From NCBI GenBank assembly GCA_030068525.1, contig JASJOS010000004.1, forward strand, positions 496,001-560,000: DNA of 64,000 nucleotides, given 5' to 3'. Source of the stretch: Xanthocytophaga flava (GTDB lineage: Bacteria; Bacteroidota; Bacteroidia; Cytophagales; 172606-1). The first letter of the stretch is position 1. Each line of letters starts with the position of its first letter. A program made the position numbers and the translations under genes. Positions 45,860 to 55,370 of the stretch are shown piece after piece. Below the pieces are notes generated by a model. The model saw only the letters and a list, made by a program, of their open reading frames with translations, was not told where the DNA came from and searched no databases.

Positions 45860-46852
45860 GTGAAAGCATTACTAGTGAAGTCTTTACTTCTCTCTACCTC
45901 GATTCTTCTTATTACCACCGCCTGTTATCACAAAGACATATATGATTTCTCTGAGTTATATAATGACAACTACGATAGCACAAAATATGAAAATCTAAAT
46001 AAGTTTGACAGTGTAATGGGAACCAATTATAGCCTTCTAGAAGCAAAATATTGCATTAAGTGGATAGAGTTTGATGTAGAATGTATTTATGGGAACGAAG
46101 ATTTAACAAAGTTAATAAAAGAGATGCTGGATCTGGGAGGATTTCAGTATCAACTGGTTAAAGAAAAACATGATGACTCTGAAAAGCAATACGTTTCTAT
46201 ATTTCAGATAGCAGGCAAAAACTATGAATTCAGAACCTCATCTGAGGGTGACTATGTTGATCTGGAGATCATAATCCCTATACTGGAAAAAGTTACCAGA
46301 GATAACAATCCTGACTATGAATATAATATAAGCAACCTGGATGGAGGACAAGTTGCAAATTTAATTTTTGCAAAATCATCTGACTTACGCCAGGCTGTTG
46401 ACGAAGGGTTTCCCTGTTCACTAGAAAGTGGTTACTGGCAATGGGACAAAGAATGGCAATGGGGCGTGTATTCAGATATTCAACTGAAACAGATCCCAGA
46501 TTTTGAAGAGTTAAAGACTAACTATCATCAAACACTACAGGAGCTTTATAAACAAGGGTTTAATGTCCCTGACCTAACCATTAAAAGGATATATATAGAT
46601 GACATCTTTAAGGGAAATCAAATTGATATTATGATTGATGGTGGTCCTCTATCAACCTCATCCAGTGATATAGTGGGAAACAAAGTTCGTTGTTTTTGGG
46701 ATAGCTGGGGTGTTCTGCTTGCCTATACACTTGTTAAACATTACAATGGTAAGCCAACTTTGTATGACAAAGAAGAGAAAGAGACCACTGTAGTAACTCA
46801 GCAGGAATATCAAATGATGGCAGAAAAAGCATTTGGCAAACGCTTGAAATAG
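45860..46852 (+). CDS. Hypothetical lipoprotein
   Basis: A 330-residue acidic protein starting at a GTG (45860): MKALLVKSLLLSTSILLITTAC, a signal with lipobox ITTAC (Cys about 22). The mature part is rich in Asp, Tyr and Trp, with GYWQWDKEWQWGVYSD and KEKEETTVVTQQEY-like ends. I recognise no family. A clear terminator follows. No partner gene is evident. Confidence 0.65.
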   Translation: MKALLVKSLLLSTSILLITTACYHKDIYDFSELYNDNYDSTKYENLNKFDSVMGTNYSLLEAKYCIKWIEFDVECIYGNEDLTKLIKEMLDLGGFQYQLVKEKHDDSEKQYVSIFQIAGKNYEFRTSSEGDYVDLEIIIPILEKVTRDNNPDYEYNISNLDGGQVANLIFAKSSDLRQAVDEGFPCSLESGYWQWDKEWQWGVYSDIQLKQIPDFEELKTNYHQTLQELYKQGFNVPDLTIKRIYIDDIFKGNQIDIMIDGGPLSTSSSDIVGNKVRCFWDSWGVLLAYTLVKHYNGKPTLYDKEEKETTVVTQQEYQMMAEKAFGKRLK

Positions 46853-46889
46853 AAAACAAAAGTTTTTTTGATCCAAAATGATACTCAAT

Positions 46890-46921
46890 AGAGCCTATGC
46901 CTTTTCAAAAGTATAGGCTCT
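46890..46921. terminator. Terminator between convergent 45860-46852 and the SDR gene
   Basis: Arms 46890-46898 (AGAGCCTAT) and 46913-46921, with inner CTTTT/AAAAG pairing; GTTTTATTTT follows. Confidence 0.8.
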
Positions 46922-47007
46922 GTTTTATTTTGATTACTTTTCACCTCGCTCTTTCTTCCCTCTTCTTCTATATACTCAAGTCCTTTTCGTTCCTGTGTTT
47001 TTTGATT

Positions 47008-47745
47008 CTACCAGGGACAAGTAACAGGTGCTGGAAAATATTCTTCGCTGAAAAACTTTCCTGTAGGTCCATCCTGACCGATCAATGCGTATTTAGCAAT
47101 TCGTTGTCCTGCCTCTTGTGGCGTGCTTGTTCCTTGATAATTGGTAAAATCGGTTTGGGTATATCCGGGACACACGGCATTGACTTTAAATGGTGTATCA
47201 CGAAGTTCGTAGGCCAGATTAATCGTGTACATATTCAGAGCAGACTTAGACGACTGGTACATCGCATACCGGGTAGGATAATTGGGATTGTCAATATCGG
47301 CAGCGAGAGTCAGTGAAGCCATGCTGGTGCTCACATTCACAATGCGAGGCTCTGATGACTTTCTCAGTAGATCGATAAAAGCCTGTGTCACCCTGATCAC
47401 ACCAAATAGATTGGTCTCATATACGGCTTTGAACTGATCGGCTGATGATTCAAGGGCTGACTGTGGAAGTACACCCGAAATACCCGCATTGTTAACCAAT
47501 ACATCTAGCACCTGTGTTTTTTCACCTATCCATCTACGGGCAGCACTGACAGATTCCGGATCGGTAACATCTAGTTGCACAGCCTCAATGTTGTCGATTC
47601 CGCTGGCTTTAAGCTTTTCTACCGCCAACAAACCATTTTCCAGACTACGGCTCCCTACATACACAAAGAACCCGTTTTGAGCAAGTTGTCTCACAACTTC
47701 AAAGCCAATACCTTTGTTGGCTCCTGTTACTAATGCTGACTTCAT
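47008..47745 (-). CDS. SDR family oxidoreductase
   Basis: A 245-residue short-chain dehydrogenase. The ATG at 47745 starts MKSALVTGANKGIGFE; an 18-codon upstream extension lacks family residues. Motifs: TGANKGIG, VNNAGISG, NVSTSMAS, and the catalytic Tyr-x-x-x-Lys in MYQSSKSALN, then VNAVCPGYTQTDF. It is 73 bp downstream of the AraC regulator on the same strand, a plausible regulator-target pair. Substrate unknown. Confidence 0.88.
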   Translation of the reverse strand: MKSALVTGANKGIGFEVVRQLAQNGFFVYVGSRSLENGLLAVEKLKASGIDNIEAVQLDVTDPESVSAARRWIGEKTQVLDVLVNNAGISGVLPQSALESSADQFKAVYETNLFGVIRVTQAFIDLLRKSSEPRIVNVSTSMASLTLAADIDNPNYPTRYAMYQSSKSALNMYTINLAYELRDTPFKVNAVCPGYTQTDFTNYQGTSTPQEAGQRIAKYALIGQDGPTGKFFSEEYFPAPVTCPW

Positions 47746-47818
47746 CTTATAATTTGTTTTTAAAACCTGATGCAGCAAAAGTAGGCAGTGCGCAACCAAC
47801 CGGAATGGACAAATCTTC

Positions 47819-48697
47819 TTATTGGCTGGACAAATCGCGCAGGTTGGTTAAAAAGGCACTCACGCTCTTGCCTGTGCTCTTTTTAAACAACCGCGAAAAG
47901 TAATCAGGGTCATTAAAGCCCAGTTCGTAAGCCAGTTCCTTTACAGAAAGAGACTCATACTGTAACTTTCGTTGCGCCTCCAGCATAAGTCGGTTGGTGA
48001 TCCACTCCTTTGGTGAAACACCCGAAAACTCCTTCACAACGCCATACAAGCTGCTGGTAGTCATTGCCAGCTTTTCAGCGATGGTATGCACATCGTGTTG
48101 CTCGGTCAGGTGGGTTTCTACGGCAAGTTTAAAGGCAACATATTTTGATAGTTTAGGATTGGCAACCGTTTCAGGTGCACTCTGCTCAAAATAGGCGCTG
48201 TTAAACTCCGTTAACAAAACGTTCAGATGTGCCAGAATGATTTCAGAATTTCTGGGCTTACCAGAAGAATGAAGCAACTGAAATAGATTGGCAAAAACAC
48301 CCTTTACCCGTTGCTGGGCATCCGGGTCAAAGGTAATCCGGTTTAGCTGTAACGGATTGACCAGAAATGGATACGAACGTGGAAGCAAGGCCAGTGTGCT
48401 TTCATCAAATCCGAGGTGAGAATAGTGGTTGCTTGTATTGTGTGGTGAATTGATAAAAACCTGGTTGGGCAAACCAAAAACCATCTGACCATCAGACACT
48501 GCAATATCCTCAAGGTCTACTGTGTAGGTTGCAGAACCCTTATCCATAAACACAAAGTAATAAAACGCAAGCTTGTGTGGTTGAAGCAGCTTTTGCAATA
48601 CATCTTCCGGCAGGTAAATCCTACAGTCTTCATTCACTGTAATCGACAATTTATCGTGGTGCTTGATCCTGTCGAGTAAACCTTTTGTCTCGTGCAT
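47819..48697 (-). CDS. AraC family transcription regulator
   Basis: A 292-residue regulator with an N-terminal cupin-like domain (residues 15-150, AFYYFVFMDKGSATYTVDLEDIAVSDG) and a C-terminal AraC HTH region (about 195-288, HTIAEKLAMTTSSLYGVVKEFSGVSPKEWI and SVKELAYELGFNDPDYFSRLFKKSTGKS). It precedes the SDR gene on the same strand and probably controls it (inference). Confidence 0.88.
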   Translation of the reverse strand: MHETKGLLDRIKHHDKLSITVNEDCRIYLPEDVLQKLLQPHKLAFYYFVFMDKGSATYTVDLEDIAVSDGQMVFGLPNQVFINSPHNTSNHYSHLGFDESTLALLPRSYPFLVNPLQLNRITFDPDAQQRVKGVFANLFQLLHSSGKPRNSEIILAHLNVLLTEFNSAYFEQSAPETVANPKLSKYVAFKLAVETHLTEQHDVHTIAEKLAMTTSSLYGVVKEFSGVSPKEWITNRLMLEAQRKLQYESLSVKELAYELGFNDPDYFSRLFKKSTGKSVSAFLTNLRDLSSQ

Positions 48698-48810
48698 ATA
48701 GTATCATATATTCCAGACAAAGATACAAAAATGGAACAATTGTAAAGAAGCTCTCGCTATATTAGCCAGACATTGCAATTGTGTAACTTAGTTGTCTTTT
48801 ATATATCATT

Positions 48811-49803
48811 CTAATGCAAGGCACGGACCTGGCTTTTCAGTATCCGTTGTTCGATACGATCCAGTTCGTTTTGTAATATATCTTTCATCAGGTATTCAGC
48901 CCAGATACCTGCATACCAGTTAAAAGGAGTATTGATATAAAACCGACTCGACAACAGCAGACGGGTTCTTCCATCTGATAATGTTTCCAGTTCATAAACA
49001 TCTTCCAAAATATCCAGGTGCTTCCCTCCTATCAGAATATGTTCATCCATTACGGTAGGAGGTATTTTGTGTGGGTCTGTTTTAATAGCTAAAACCAACT
49101 TTTGGGCAGGTTCATACTGAGAAATGGTTTCTTCGAAGTATAAGCCTTTCTCATAATAAGCTATTCTTTTGCCATTAACGGCAGCAGTATCCAGTGTGGT
49201 TTTACTATGTCTGGGAAAACCCATCAGATTAGACAACGAGCCACCAGAAGACTCTGAAGGCAGTGTCTCATGAGATGAGATAATCTGTTGCCAGACCTCC
49301 TTAGGAGTGGCATCCAGGCTAACTTCTCTCCTGATAGTCATTTCTTTGGGAGTCAGAGACCGTTCCCCTTCGATAAAGCCCAGCAAAACCGGAACCATAA
49401 AAAGCAGAGAGACCTGAAGGGATGTAGGTTTCTCCCAGTCATTCTTTTCTGCATTCTTTTGAGCTTGTTTCTTCTTAATTTCAAATGCAATCAGCCCACC
49501 AAATCCTGCCATAACAGCAAAAAAAGGAAAAATCATAATCCAGCAGATAGCACCCTCTATATTTAACAAGATGGTAACAACAAGCAAAATCAGACTAGTA
49601 ACCCAGGGCATAAAAAATGCAAAAGTTTTACTAGTGAGTTGTCTGACAGGCATTAGGTAAATGGTTACGAAACCAACAATAGCAGGAATTAGCGCCAGAA
49701 AAACAATACCCATAATTTGCATAATCTCACTTAAGAAACCAAACAAAATGCGAATGGTTAATCCATATACAGAAGCCAATAAAACTGCCAGTCCGGGTTT
49801 CAT
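48811..49803 (-). CDS. Membrane-anchored SRPBCC-domain protein
   Basis: A 330-residue protein. Residues 1 to about 165 carry five membrane segments; residues about 170-330 form an SRPBCC/START-like domain opening RREVSLDATPKEVWQQIISSHETLP and later DEHILIGGKHLDILEDVYELETLSDGRTRLLLSSRFYINTPFNWYAGIWAEYLMKDIL. The ATG at 49803 follows family sense; the longer frame up to 49905 overlaps the metallophosphoesterase. The last gene of a four-gene run (51559 to 48811), 22 bp after the metallophosphoesterase. A role in binding a hydrophobic ligand at the membrane is inference. Confidence 0.75.
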   Translation of the reverse strand: MKPGLAVLLASVYGLTIRILFGFLSEIMQIMGIVFLALIPAIVGFVTIYLMPVRQLTSKTFAFFMPWVTSLILLVVTILLNIEGAICWIMIFPFFAVMAGFGGLIAFEIKKKQAQKNAEKNDWEKPTSLQVSLLFMVPVLLGFIEGERSLTPKEMTIRREVSLDATPKEVWQQIISSHETLPSESSGGSLSNLMGFPRHSKTTLDTAAVNGKRIAYYEKGLYFEETISQYEPAQKLVLAIKTDPHKIPPTVMDEHILIGGKHLDILEDVYELETLSDGRTRLLLSSRFYINTPFNWYAGIWAEYLMKDILQNELDRIEQRILKSQVRALH

Positions 49804-49825
49804 AGTATTGAAAAAGTAAGAGTAG

Positions 49826-50539
49826 TTAAAGAAGTACTGGATTTCCGATAGTAACCAGAAGAATATCCTTTTTGCAATTATAACGTATCGGCAAGGTGTC
49901 TCCAAGTCCCTTGCTAATCAGATATAAACAATTTTCCAGGTTAGCTTTCAGAAAGTTTCTTCTGTAAAACCATCTACCCGGATATAATCCTTTTTCGGTT
50001 TCCCATAATACAACCTGGCAACCATGCAGATGTCCTGCCAATACAAGCTGATACTTGCCTTGTATCTGCTCAGGATTTATCGGCTGATGTACACACAAGA
50101 TCCGTATAGGGGTATTTATGCTTACATTGCCACTCACCTCATTTGTCACTTGCACCTTAAGGCCATTCACCTCAATCTCGTATGATGTTCCTTCCAGCCA
50201 TGTGATTCCCTGATCTTCTACCATTTTCTGGATGGACTTAATTCCAAAAAAATAATCATGATTTCCTGCAATAGCAAATACATGGGATCTTTGAGAGAGA
50301 AATGCAAGCAGCCTTTGAAAGTGTTTTATTCCACCTTTCGAATCGATGTAATCACCTCCCAGCAAAACAACAGAAGGGTTTAAGCTGTTAATACTAACCT
50401 CCAGATTGTCAATTAATGTACTGCTATATTGGTTTACGTGCAAATCGGAAAGATAAAGCACGCTGAACCCTGACTGACCCGGAAATGGATAAGATTCACT
50501 ACGAACTTCGTATTCATTTGTATAACCGATCTCTACCAT
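49826..50539 (-). CDS. Metallophosphoesterase
   Basis: A 237-residue calcineurin-like phosphoesterase. The dimetal motifs are in order: SDLHV (Asp32, His34), GGDYID, AIAGNHDY, a lone His in CVHQP, and AGHLHG. No signal peptide. The start overlaps the end of the upstream membrane-protein gene by 26 bp, so translation is coupled. It may hydrolyse a nucleotide-lipid or other phosphate ester at the membrane together with its neighbours (inference). Confidence 0.85.
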   Translation of the reverse strand: MVEIGYTNEYEVRSESYPFPGQSGFSVLYLSDLHVNQYSSTLIDNLEVSINSLNPSVVLLGGDYIDSKGGIKHFQRLLAFLSQRSHVFAIAGNHDYFFGIKSIQKMVEDQGITWLEGTSYEIEVNGLKVQVTNEVSGNVSINTPIRILCVHQPINPEQIQGKYQLVLAGHLHGCQVVLWETEKGLYPGRWFYRRNFLKANLENCLYLISKGLGDTLPIRYNCKKDILLVTIGNPVLL

Positions 50540-51050
50540 CGTTTTTGTACCAGAGTACTATTGACAAACAACCAATATACCAGTTTTGAAAAGGTTTCCG
50601 AAGATTAAACAATCCTACCATCATAAAAAAGGCAATCTGCATAACGGTGATTATGCATTGGACTATCCCAATCCGATACGTAATACAGATACTGGTTAGA
50701 ACAGGATTGGGAACACGATCTATTAGCAATGGAAATAAGAATAAGAAGTGTACTTCGACAAAGTAGAAAATAAGAACAGAGAGAGGAAGTAATCCAATAT
50801 GAATACGGGAAAGCAGAATAGTGGATAACAGAAAGATACCCAGACATATACTATATTTCAATAGTCCATACAACCCAAACCGGATCGATTTGTCAAAAGG
50901 AACGGTATTCTCTGGCGATAATTCACTCATCCGGGTATGCATCCAGTGAGCGCCATACTGAAATACATGAATCGAAAGAGCCTGATGTATCTCAACAGGT
51001 TTAGAATCAAACCAGACTTTACTTTTGTTGATCAATTCAGTACCGTTCAT
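50514..51050 (-). CDS. Membrane protein, hypothetical
   Basis: A 178-residue protein with about four membrane segments in residues 60-175 (for example FGLYGLLKYSICLGIFLLST and CIITVMQIAFFMMVGLF). The N-terminal 55 residues are soluble, with SKPVEIHQALSIHVFQYGAHWMH. The ATG at 51050 shares one base with the stop of the upstream gene (TAATG), and the 3' end overlaps the metallophosphoesterase by 26 bp, so the unit is tightly coupled. Family not recognised. Confidence 0.68.
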   Translation of the reverse strand: MNGTELINKSKVWFDSKPVEIHQALSIHVFQYGAHWMHTRMSELSPENTVPFDKSIRFGLYGLLKYSICLGIFLLSTILLSRIHIGLLPLSVLIFYFVEVHFLFLFPLLIDRVPNPVLTSICITYRIGIVQCIITVMQIAFFMMVGLFNLRKPFQNWYIGCLSIVLWYKNDGRDRLYK

Positions 51051-51559
51051 TAGCAAAAAATAAAATGAAACCAGGCCAGCCAGGCAATGCCATTACCTAA
51101 CACTAACATCCGGTGATAGATAGTTTCCAGCTTTCCACACCGTTTCCGATGAAACACAAATTCATCATAACAGATTGCCACTATGGTATAAATCAATACA
51201 ACTAAAATAGGAATCAAAAATTGAGTGGGCTTTGCATGCATCATAGCCAGCCACATCAGTACAAACATTGGCAAGCCGCCTAGCCCGAGTGCAGCAGCCT
51301 CGGCATCTCTTTCTTTTTTTGATAATTTCAATTGTAAAGGATTGCGATGGTATTTCCAGTCCAGAACACCTCCCGCAGTTGCAATGACACCAAAAATGCC
51401 AATGATCCAAAACTGCCACGGTAAAAACGGAAACGCTCCCTGAATATGCAGTATGCTATGGTTTCTGAACACAATCAGCAGTAATGCAAATAATAGTGCA
51501 GGCATAAACAAAAGCACCAATGACAAATACGGTCTGATTTGCTTACTATAATTCATCAT
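51050..51559 (-). CDS. Membrane protein, hypothetical
   Basis: A 169-residue protein with about five membrane segments and a conserved-looking tail FHRKRCGKLETIYHRMLVLGNGIAWLAWFHFIFC. First gene of a four-gene overlapping operon. Not recognised. Confidence 0.68.
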   Translation of the reverse strand: MMNYSKQIRPYLSLVLLFMPALLFALLLIVFRNHSILHIQGAFPFLPWQFWIIGIFGVIATAGGVLDWKYHRNPLQLKLSKKERDAEAAALGLGGLPMFVLMWLAMMHAKPTQFLIPILVVLIYTIVAICYDEFVFHRKRCGKLETIYHRMLVLGNGIAWLAWFHFIFC

Positions 51560-51759
51560 TCATTTGTATAACACTTGCTAACTTTCGCCTCTAATATCTG
51601 ACATTCCAGAGAATTTAGGAGACAAAGCTTGGAATAAAATAGGCAATAAGTCTGAAGGAATTAATTTTACAACTAAAATTTTTGAAAAAACATCTATCTT
51701 AAAACACTCATATTGCAATAGAAAACACATTCTACTATTTTCTTCACTTAACTCTAACC

Positions 51760-52642
51760 ATGTATCCAAAATTCTTTTTATTTTCTATTGCCATCCTACT
51801 TTTTATCACAACATCCTCTCACACATTACCTGCTCCATCTTCACTAGTCATCGGAATAGATCACATCCCATTGGCTGTCAGAGACCTTGATCAAGCTGCT
51901 ACATTTTACAGATCCATCGGCTTTGCTCTCAAACCGGGAAGATCGCATAACAATGGCATACGCAATCAGCATATCAAATTCCGGAATGGTACAGAGCTAG
52001 AACTCATCACCACCTCACAACCTCACGATTCGGTGACAGCAGAATACTATCGCTTGCTGAAAGAAGGCGATAGTATTCTGGGGACTTTTTACGAAAGATA
52101 CTGAGGGCATAGCCAAACAGCTTACAGCCATTGGTCAAGAGTATCAACGTGAGGGTTCCATGATTACCTTTTCCGAAACAGATAGGCTGCATACACTATT
52201 TTTGGGGGGTCGCAATCACTCTCCAACAGACAGAGAAGAACACTTTCAGCATACCAACTCTGCCACAAACCTTATTGGTGTCTGGATAGCTACCTCTGAT
52301 TCAGAGGTATACACCAATCTCTTCAAAAATCTCTCCCTACATGTTACCTTCCAAACCAAACAAACTCCTTTCCAAAAGAAGAAAGTAGCAGTGGTATCAC
52401 TGCCAGAAGGCGAAATTGTATTCTTTCCTGCCTCTGAACAAGTGAGTAAAAGACGCACAGTTATAGGCGCTACTATCCATGTTACAGACATGAAACAAGT
52501 ACAGGCATCTTTACACCAGGCAGGCATCAAAGAGGTAGCCGTAACTCAAAATGCAGATGGTACGCAAAGTGTATTTCTGCCTCCTTCACGTACACATGGA
52601 CTCTGGCTGGAGTTCAGGCAAACAGAGGCATCCACCCATTAA
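51760..52642 (+). pseudogene. VOC/glyoxalase-like protein, broken by a one-base frameshift
   Basis: The first part (51760-52104) has a signal peptide (MYPKFFLFSIAILLFITTSS) and a glyoxalase-like half with GIDHIPLAVRDLDQAATFYRSIGFALKPGR. At a run of five T (52086-52090) the frame breaks; reading four T would continue GTFTKDTEGIAKQL into the second frame (52091-52642), which keeps VIGATIHVTDMKQVQASLHQAGIKEV and a C-terminal LWLEFRQTEA. Together they form one exported, two-domain VOC protein of about 293 residues. It may be a real pseudogene, a slippery phase-variable site or a base-calling error; a single read depth cannot tell. Confidence 0.75.
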
Positions 52643-52809
52643 ATGCTACATTTATACAGACACTCTTATGATGGTATGAACATTCTGTTTTTTCAAAGAA
52701 AATTACATGCCATTTTTTACAACTATTTTGAGTGTATCTTTCTTGTATGTAGTTTTGTTATTATTTTCTCCATTACTCTAATCTATTTAGTAATCCCAAT
52801 CCCATCTGA

Positions 52810-54090
52810 ATGCGTTTTACCTATACATTAAACAAAACTGGTCTTTCCAGTTTTGCCACTACTCTTGTGTTGACATGTTCTCTATTAACAGCCTGCCAGC
52901 CTGGAGAGGAAGCAACTCCTGCCGAAACTATTACATTCACCCCTGCCAGTGCACTGGTAGGTGATACAATTACCCTTTCCGGAAAACATTTTAGTACTGA
53001 CCCTGCTAAAAACACTGTATCATTTGAAGGTAAGGAAGGCCAGGTAGTATCCGCAACCGACTCAATACTGAAAGTAATTGTTCCTGATAGCTCTGCATCT
53101 GGCAAGATCAGTGTAAAATCAGAAGCAGGCTCTGGTATCTCTGCCACAGATTTTAAAGTATTCAACCTGTACATAGTTGGTTTTGGAGAAACTCTAACTC
53201 CTCCAACTGCTATGTATTGGAGAAATGGCAAACCTACTATCCTGAGTAGCCCGGAATGGACATCTGCGACAGACATTGCCATTTCAGGCAAACACATCTA
53301 CATTGGTGGAATGGCCAACTTTGGGTATAGCCCCAAAGCACTCTTATGGAAAGATGGTCAGCTTACCCAGCTTTACAATGGCACAGAAGATGTCTTTGTC
53401 AATTCTATTTTTGTCAACAATAATGATGTGTATGTTGCTGGGTATAGCTATAAGGACAAAAAGAGGACAGCTGTATACTGGAAAAATAACCAAGTGGTTA
53501 AATTAGGGTCTGAAAGTGATGATGATTTTGCTAATGCTATTGCAGTTGTCAATAATGATGTATATGTGGTTGGAAGAAAGAATTATGTAGGCACTTACTG
53601 GAAAAACGGACAGCCTGTTGTATTGAAAGGTGAGAGTACTGAGACTGATGCCAAGGCTATTGCGATAGTAAATAATGATGTGTATATAGCTGGATCAGAA
53701 TACATTTACACATCCGAATATCAAGGATCTCAGGCTATGTACTGGAAAAATGGTGAACCAGTAAGGTTAAATGATGCACAAACGACAAGCGCTACAAGTA
53801 GTGACATTAAGGTAGTAAACAATGATGTGTATGTCACAGGTTTGCTTTCCAAAAATGATCAAACAATTGCCGTATATTGGAAGAATGGTGTACTGGTAGA
53901 GCTATCTGATTTTAGCAGAAGAACAAGAGCTTTCGGTCTTGAGGTCTTTAACAATCATGTGTATGTAGTAGGAGAAGAATGGATTGGAGGTCGTCTATTT
54001 CCAAGACTTTGGAAAGATGGCAGAGAGATCAACATGACTCATAAGTCTATCTCTAGTGGAACAAACTACTCAGTGGTTATAGCAGAGTAA
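52810..54090 (+). CDS. TIG-domain lipoprotein with seven propeller-like repeats
   Basis: A 426-residue lipoprotein: signal with lipobox LLTAC (Cys about 29), an IPT/TIG immunoglobulin-like domain (about 40-118, ITFTPASALVGDTITLSGKHF) and seven repeats of about 45 residues, each built on A-x-Y-W-K-N-G-x-x-V-x-L and VVNNDVYVAG, which should form a beta-propeller (inference). It probably sits on the outer surface. A clear terminator follows. Ligand unknown; compare the RCC1 lipoprotein at 39108, which has the same overall plan. Confidence 0.82.
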   Translation: MRFTYTLNKTGLSSFATTLVLTCSLLTACQPGEEATPAETITFTPASALVGDTITLSGKHFSTDPAKNTVSFEGKEGQVVSATDSILKVIVPDSSASGKISVKSEAGSGISATDFKVFNLYIVGFGETLTPPTAMYWRNGKPTILSSPEWTSATDIAISGKHIYIGGMANFGYSPKALLWKDGQLTQLYNGTEDVFVNSIFVNNNDVYVAGYSYKDKKRTAVYWKNNQVVKLGSESDDDFANAIAVVNNDVYVVGRKNYVGTYWKNGQPVVLKGESTETDAKAIAIVNNDVYIAGSEYIYTSEYQGSQAMYWKNGEPVRLNDAQTTSATSSDIKVVNNDVYVTGLLSKNDQTIAVYWKNGVLVELSDFSRRTRAFGLEVFNNHVYVVGEEWIGGRLFPRLWKDGREINMTHKSISSGTNYSVVIAE

Positions 54091-54116
54091 CTATCTGCTT
54101 CAAAAATATTATTTCA

Positions 54117-54147
54117 GGCACCTTGTATGCCACAAGGTGCCTTTTTT
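54117..54147 (+). terminator. Terminator after the TIG-domain lipoprotein
   Basis: Perfect 10-bp stem GGCACCTTGT/ACAAGGTGCC (54117-54126 and 54132-54141), 5-nt loop, then TTTTTTG. Confidence 0.88.
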
Positions 54148-54299
54148 GTGTTATATTCAAATCAAGAACATACATCAGAACAAAAACAAGTAATATATTC
54201 TCATCAATAACTGATCTATCTATCATGATAAGGATGTCAACAGAGGTATTCCACCTTCAGAAAACATAGCTCTACATTTGATAGACATAGCGGTACACA

Positions 54300-55220
54300 T
54301 TATTCAGCTAAGAATTGCTGAATGGGAAATAATTCACTTTTAAAAGTGGTCAGATCACTCATTAAGGAATCAAAACATTGTTGAAATCCCTCAAAGCTGG
54401 TTTCGCCACCTTGTAAACCACAGAGTTTAGATTCAGGTTTAAAGTACAACTGACCTATTCTCTCAAAGCGATTAGCAAAACCCTTTAACGTTTTGTGCTC
54501 CACTCCGATCACATCTATGCCAATAAAGTATTTGCATGTCCGTTCTGCTTCTCTTCTCACAATGGCATCTATCCCACCCTGCTCACTGATTTTATGCATG
54601 CCTTCATTCAACAAATTTGCCCATTCTATCTCAACCCCAGACGATACTTTACGTCCGACAACATAATAGTTCTTTATATCAATTAGATCAGGCCTTTCAG
54701 TGTCTCTGTATGTAAGTTTAGCAAATTCATAACTACACTGCCCTCTACCCTGACTGATCAGCAATACAAGGGTGGCACAATAACTTCCATCAGGAAGCTG
54801 AAATACCAGAACATCACCTTCAGAAAATAACAGATTCACAATTCTCCGGTAACTCTTCCGCTTGCGAACTGTTCGTTTAGCTGTGTTTATTTTTTTCCAA
54901 AAAAGAGCCAGTTCCCATTCTCGGGCCTTTCCCTCTGCTTCTGAGACTTCCTCTTTCCAGACTTTCACACCTACCCCTTTATCAATCACATTTCTTACCT
55001 GTTGTTTTATCAGATCGGTTAGCGTTCCTGTTTCCCAGAGAGCCAGTGCATATGCGGTGATAAATATTTCATATTCAAAATCATTATACTCTTCCTTTCC
55101 TTGTTCTATCGAGGCTTTAATCTTTTCAAGAGGTATTCCTTCATCATACATATCCATAAATCCCCAATAAGTATCATGAGCTAAATCACCATTAATAATT
55201 TTTACTCCATCTGTCGCCAT
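54300..55220 (-). CDS. Hypothetical protein, Imm26-like C-terminal part
   Basis: A 306-residue cytoplasmic protein. Residues about 10-75 have WGFMDMYDEGIPLEKIKASIEQGKEEY and a FALALWETGTL-like helix (ITAYALALWETGTLTDLIKQQV), a pattern shared by a Bacteroidota family of unknown role. The middle is highly basic (KRTVRKRKSYRR). From about residue 130, EGDVLVFQLPDGSYCATLVLL resembles the Imm26/SMI1-like immunity fold opening (G-D-x-x-x-F-x-L-x-D-G-x-Y). The C-terminal part has GIDVIGVEHKTLKGF. Function unproven; an immunity role is a guess. No toxin gene is nearby. Confidence 0.6.
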   Translation of the reverse strand: MATDGVKIINGDLAHDTYWGFMDMYDEGIPLEKIKASIEQGKEEYNDFEYEIFITAYALALWETGTLTDLIKQQVRNVIDKGVGVKVWKEEVSEAEGKAREWELALFWKKINTAKRTVRKRKSYRRIVNLLFSEGDVLVFQLPDGSYCATLVLLISQGRGQCSYEFAKLTYRDTERPDLIDIKNYYVVGRKVSSGVEIEWANLLNEGMHKISEQGGIDAIVRREAERTCKYFIGIDVIGVEHKTLKGFANRFERIGQLYFKPESKLCGLQGGETSFEGFQQCFDSLMSDLTTFKSELFPIQQFLAE

Positions 55221-55370
55221 AGTATAAAAGACTGTACAAGTAGATTGTTATTGACTATATACCTTTATTTGTTACGGAACTTGACTATCTCATCTGCTTT
55301 TCTTCCCAATCAACATATATATTAATCTTTTAGCTCGTCCAAAATAATAATAGAATAAAAGATATAAAGA

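Noticed and set aside
52086-52090. Programmed ribosomal frameshift in the VOC gene
   Set aside because: No slippery heptamer, pseudoknot or stalling Shine-Dalgarno is visible; simple indel is more likely.
52643-52831. 62-codon frame between the VOC pseudogene and the TIG lipoprotein
   Set aside because: Begins right after a stop, is hydrophobic only by AT bias, and overlaps the next start.
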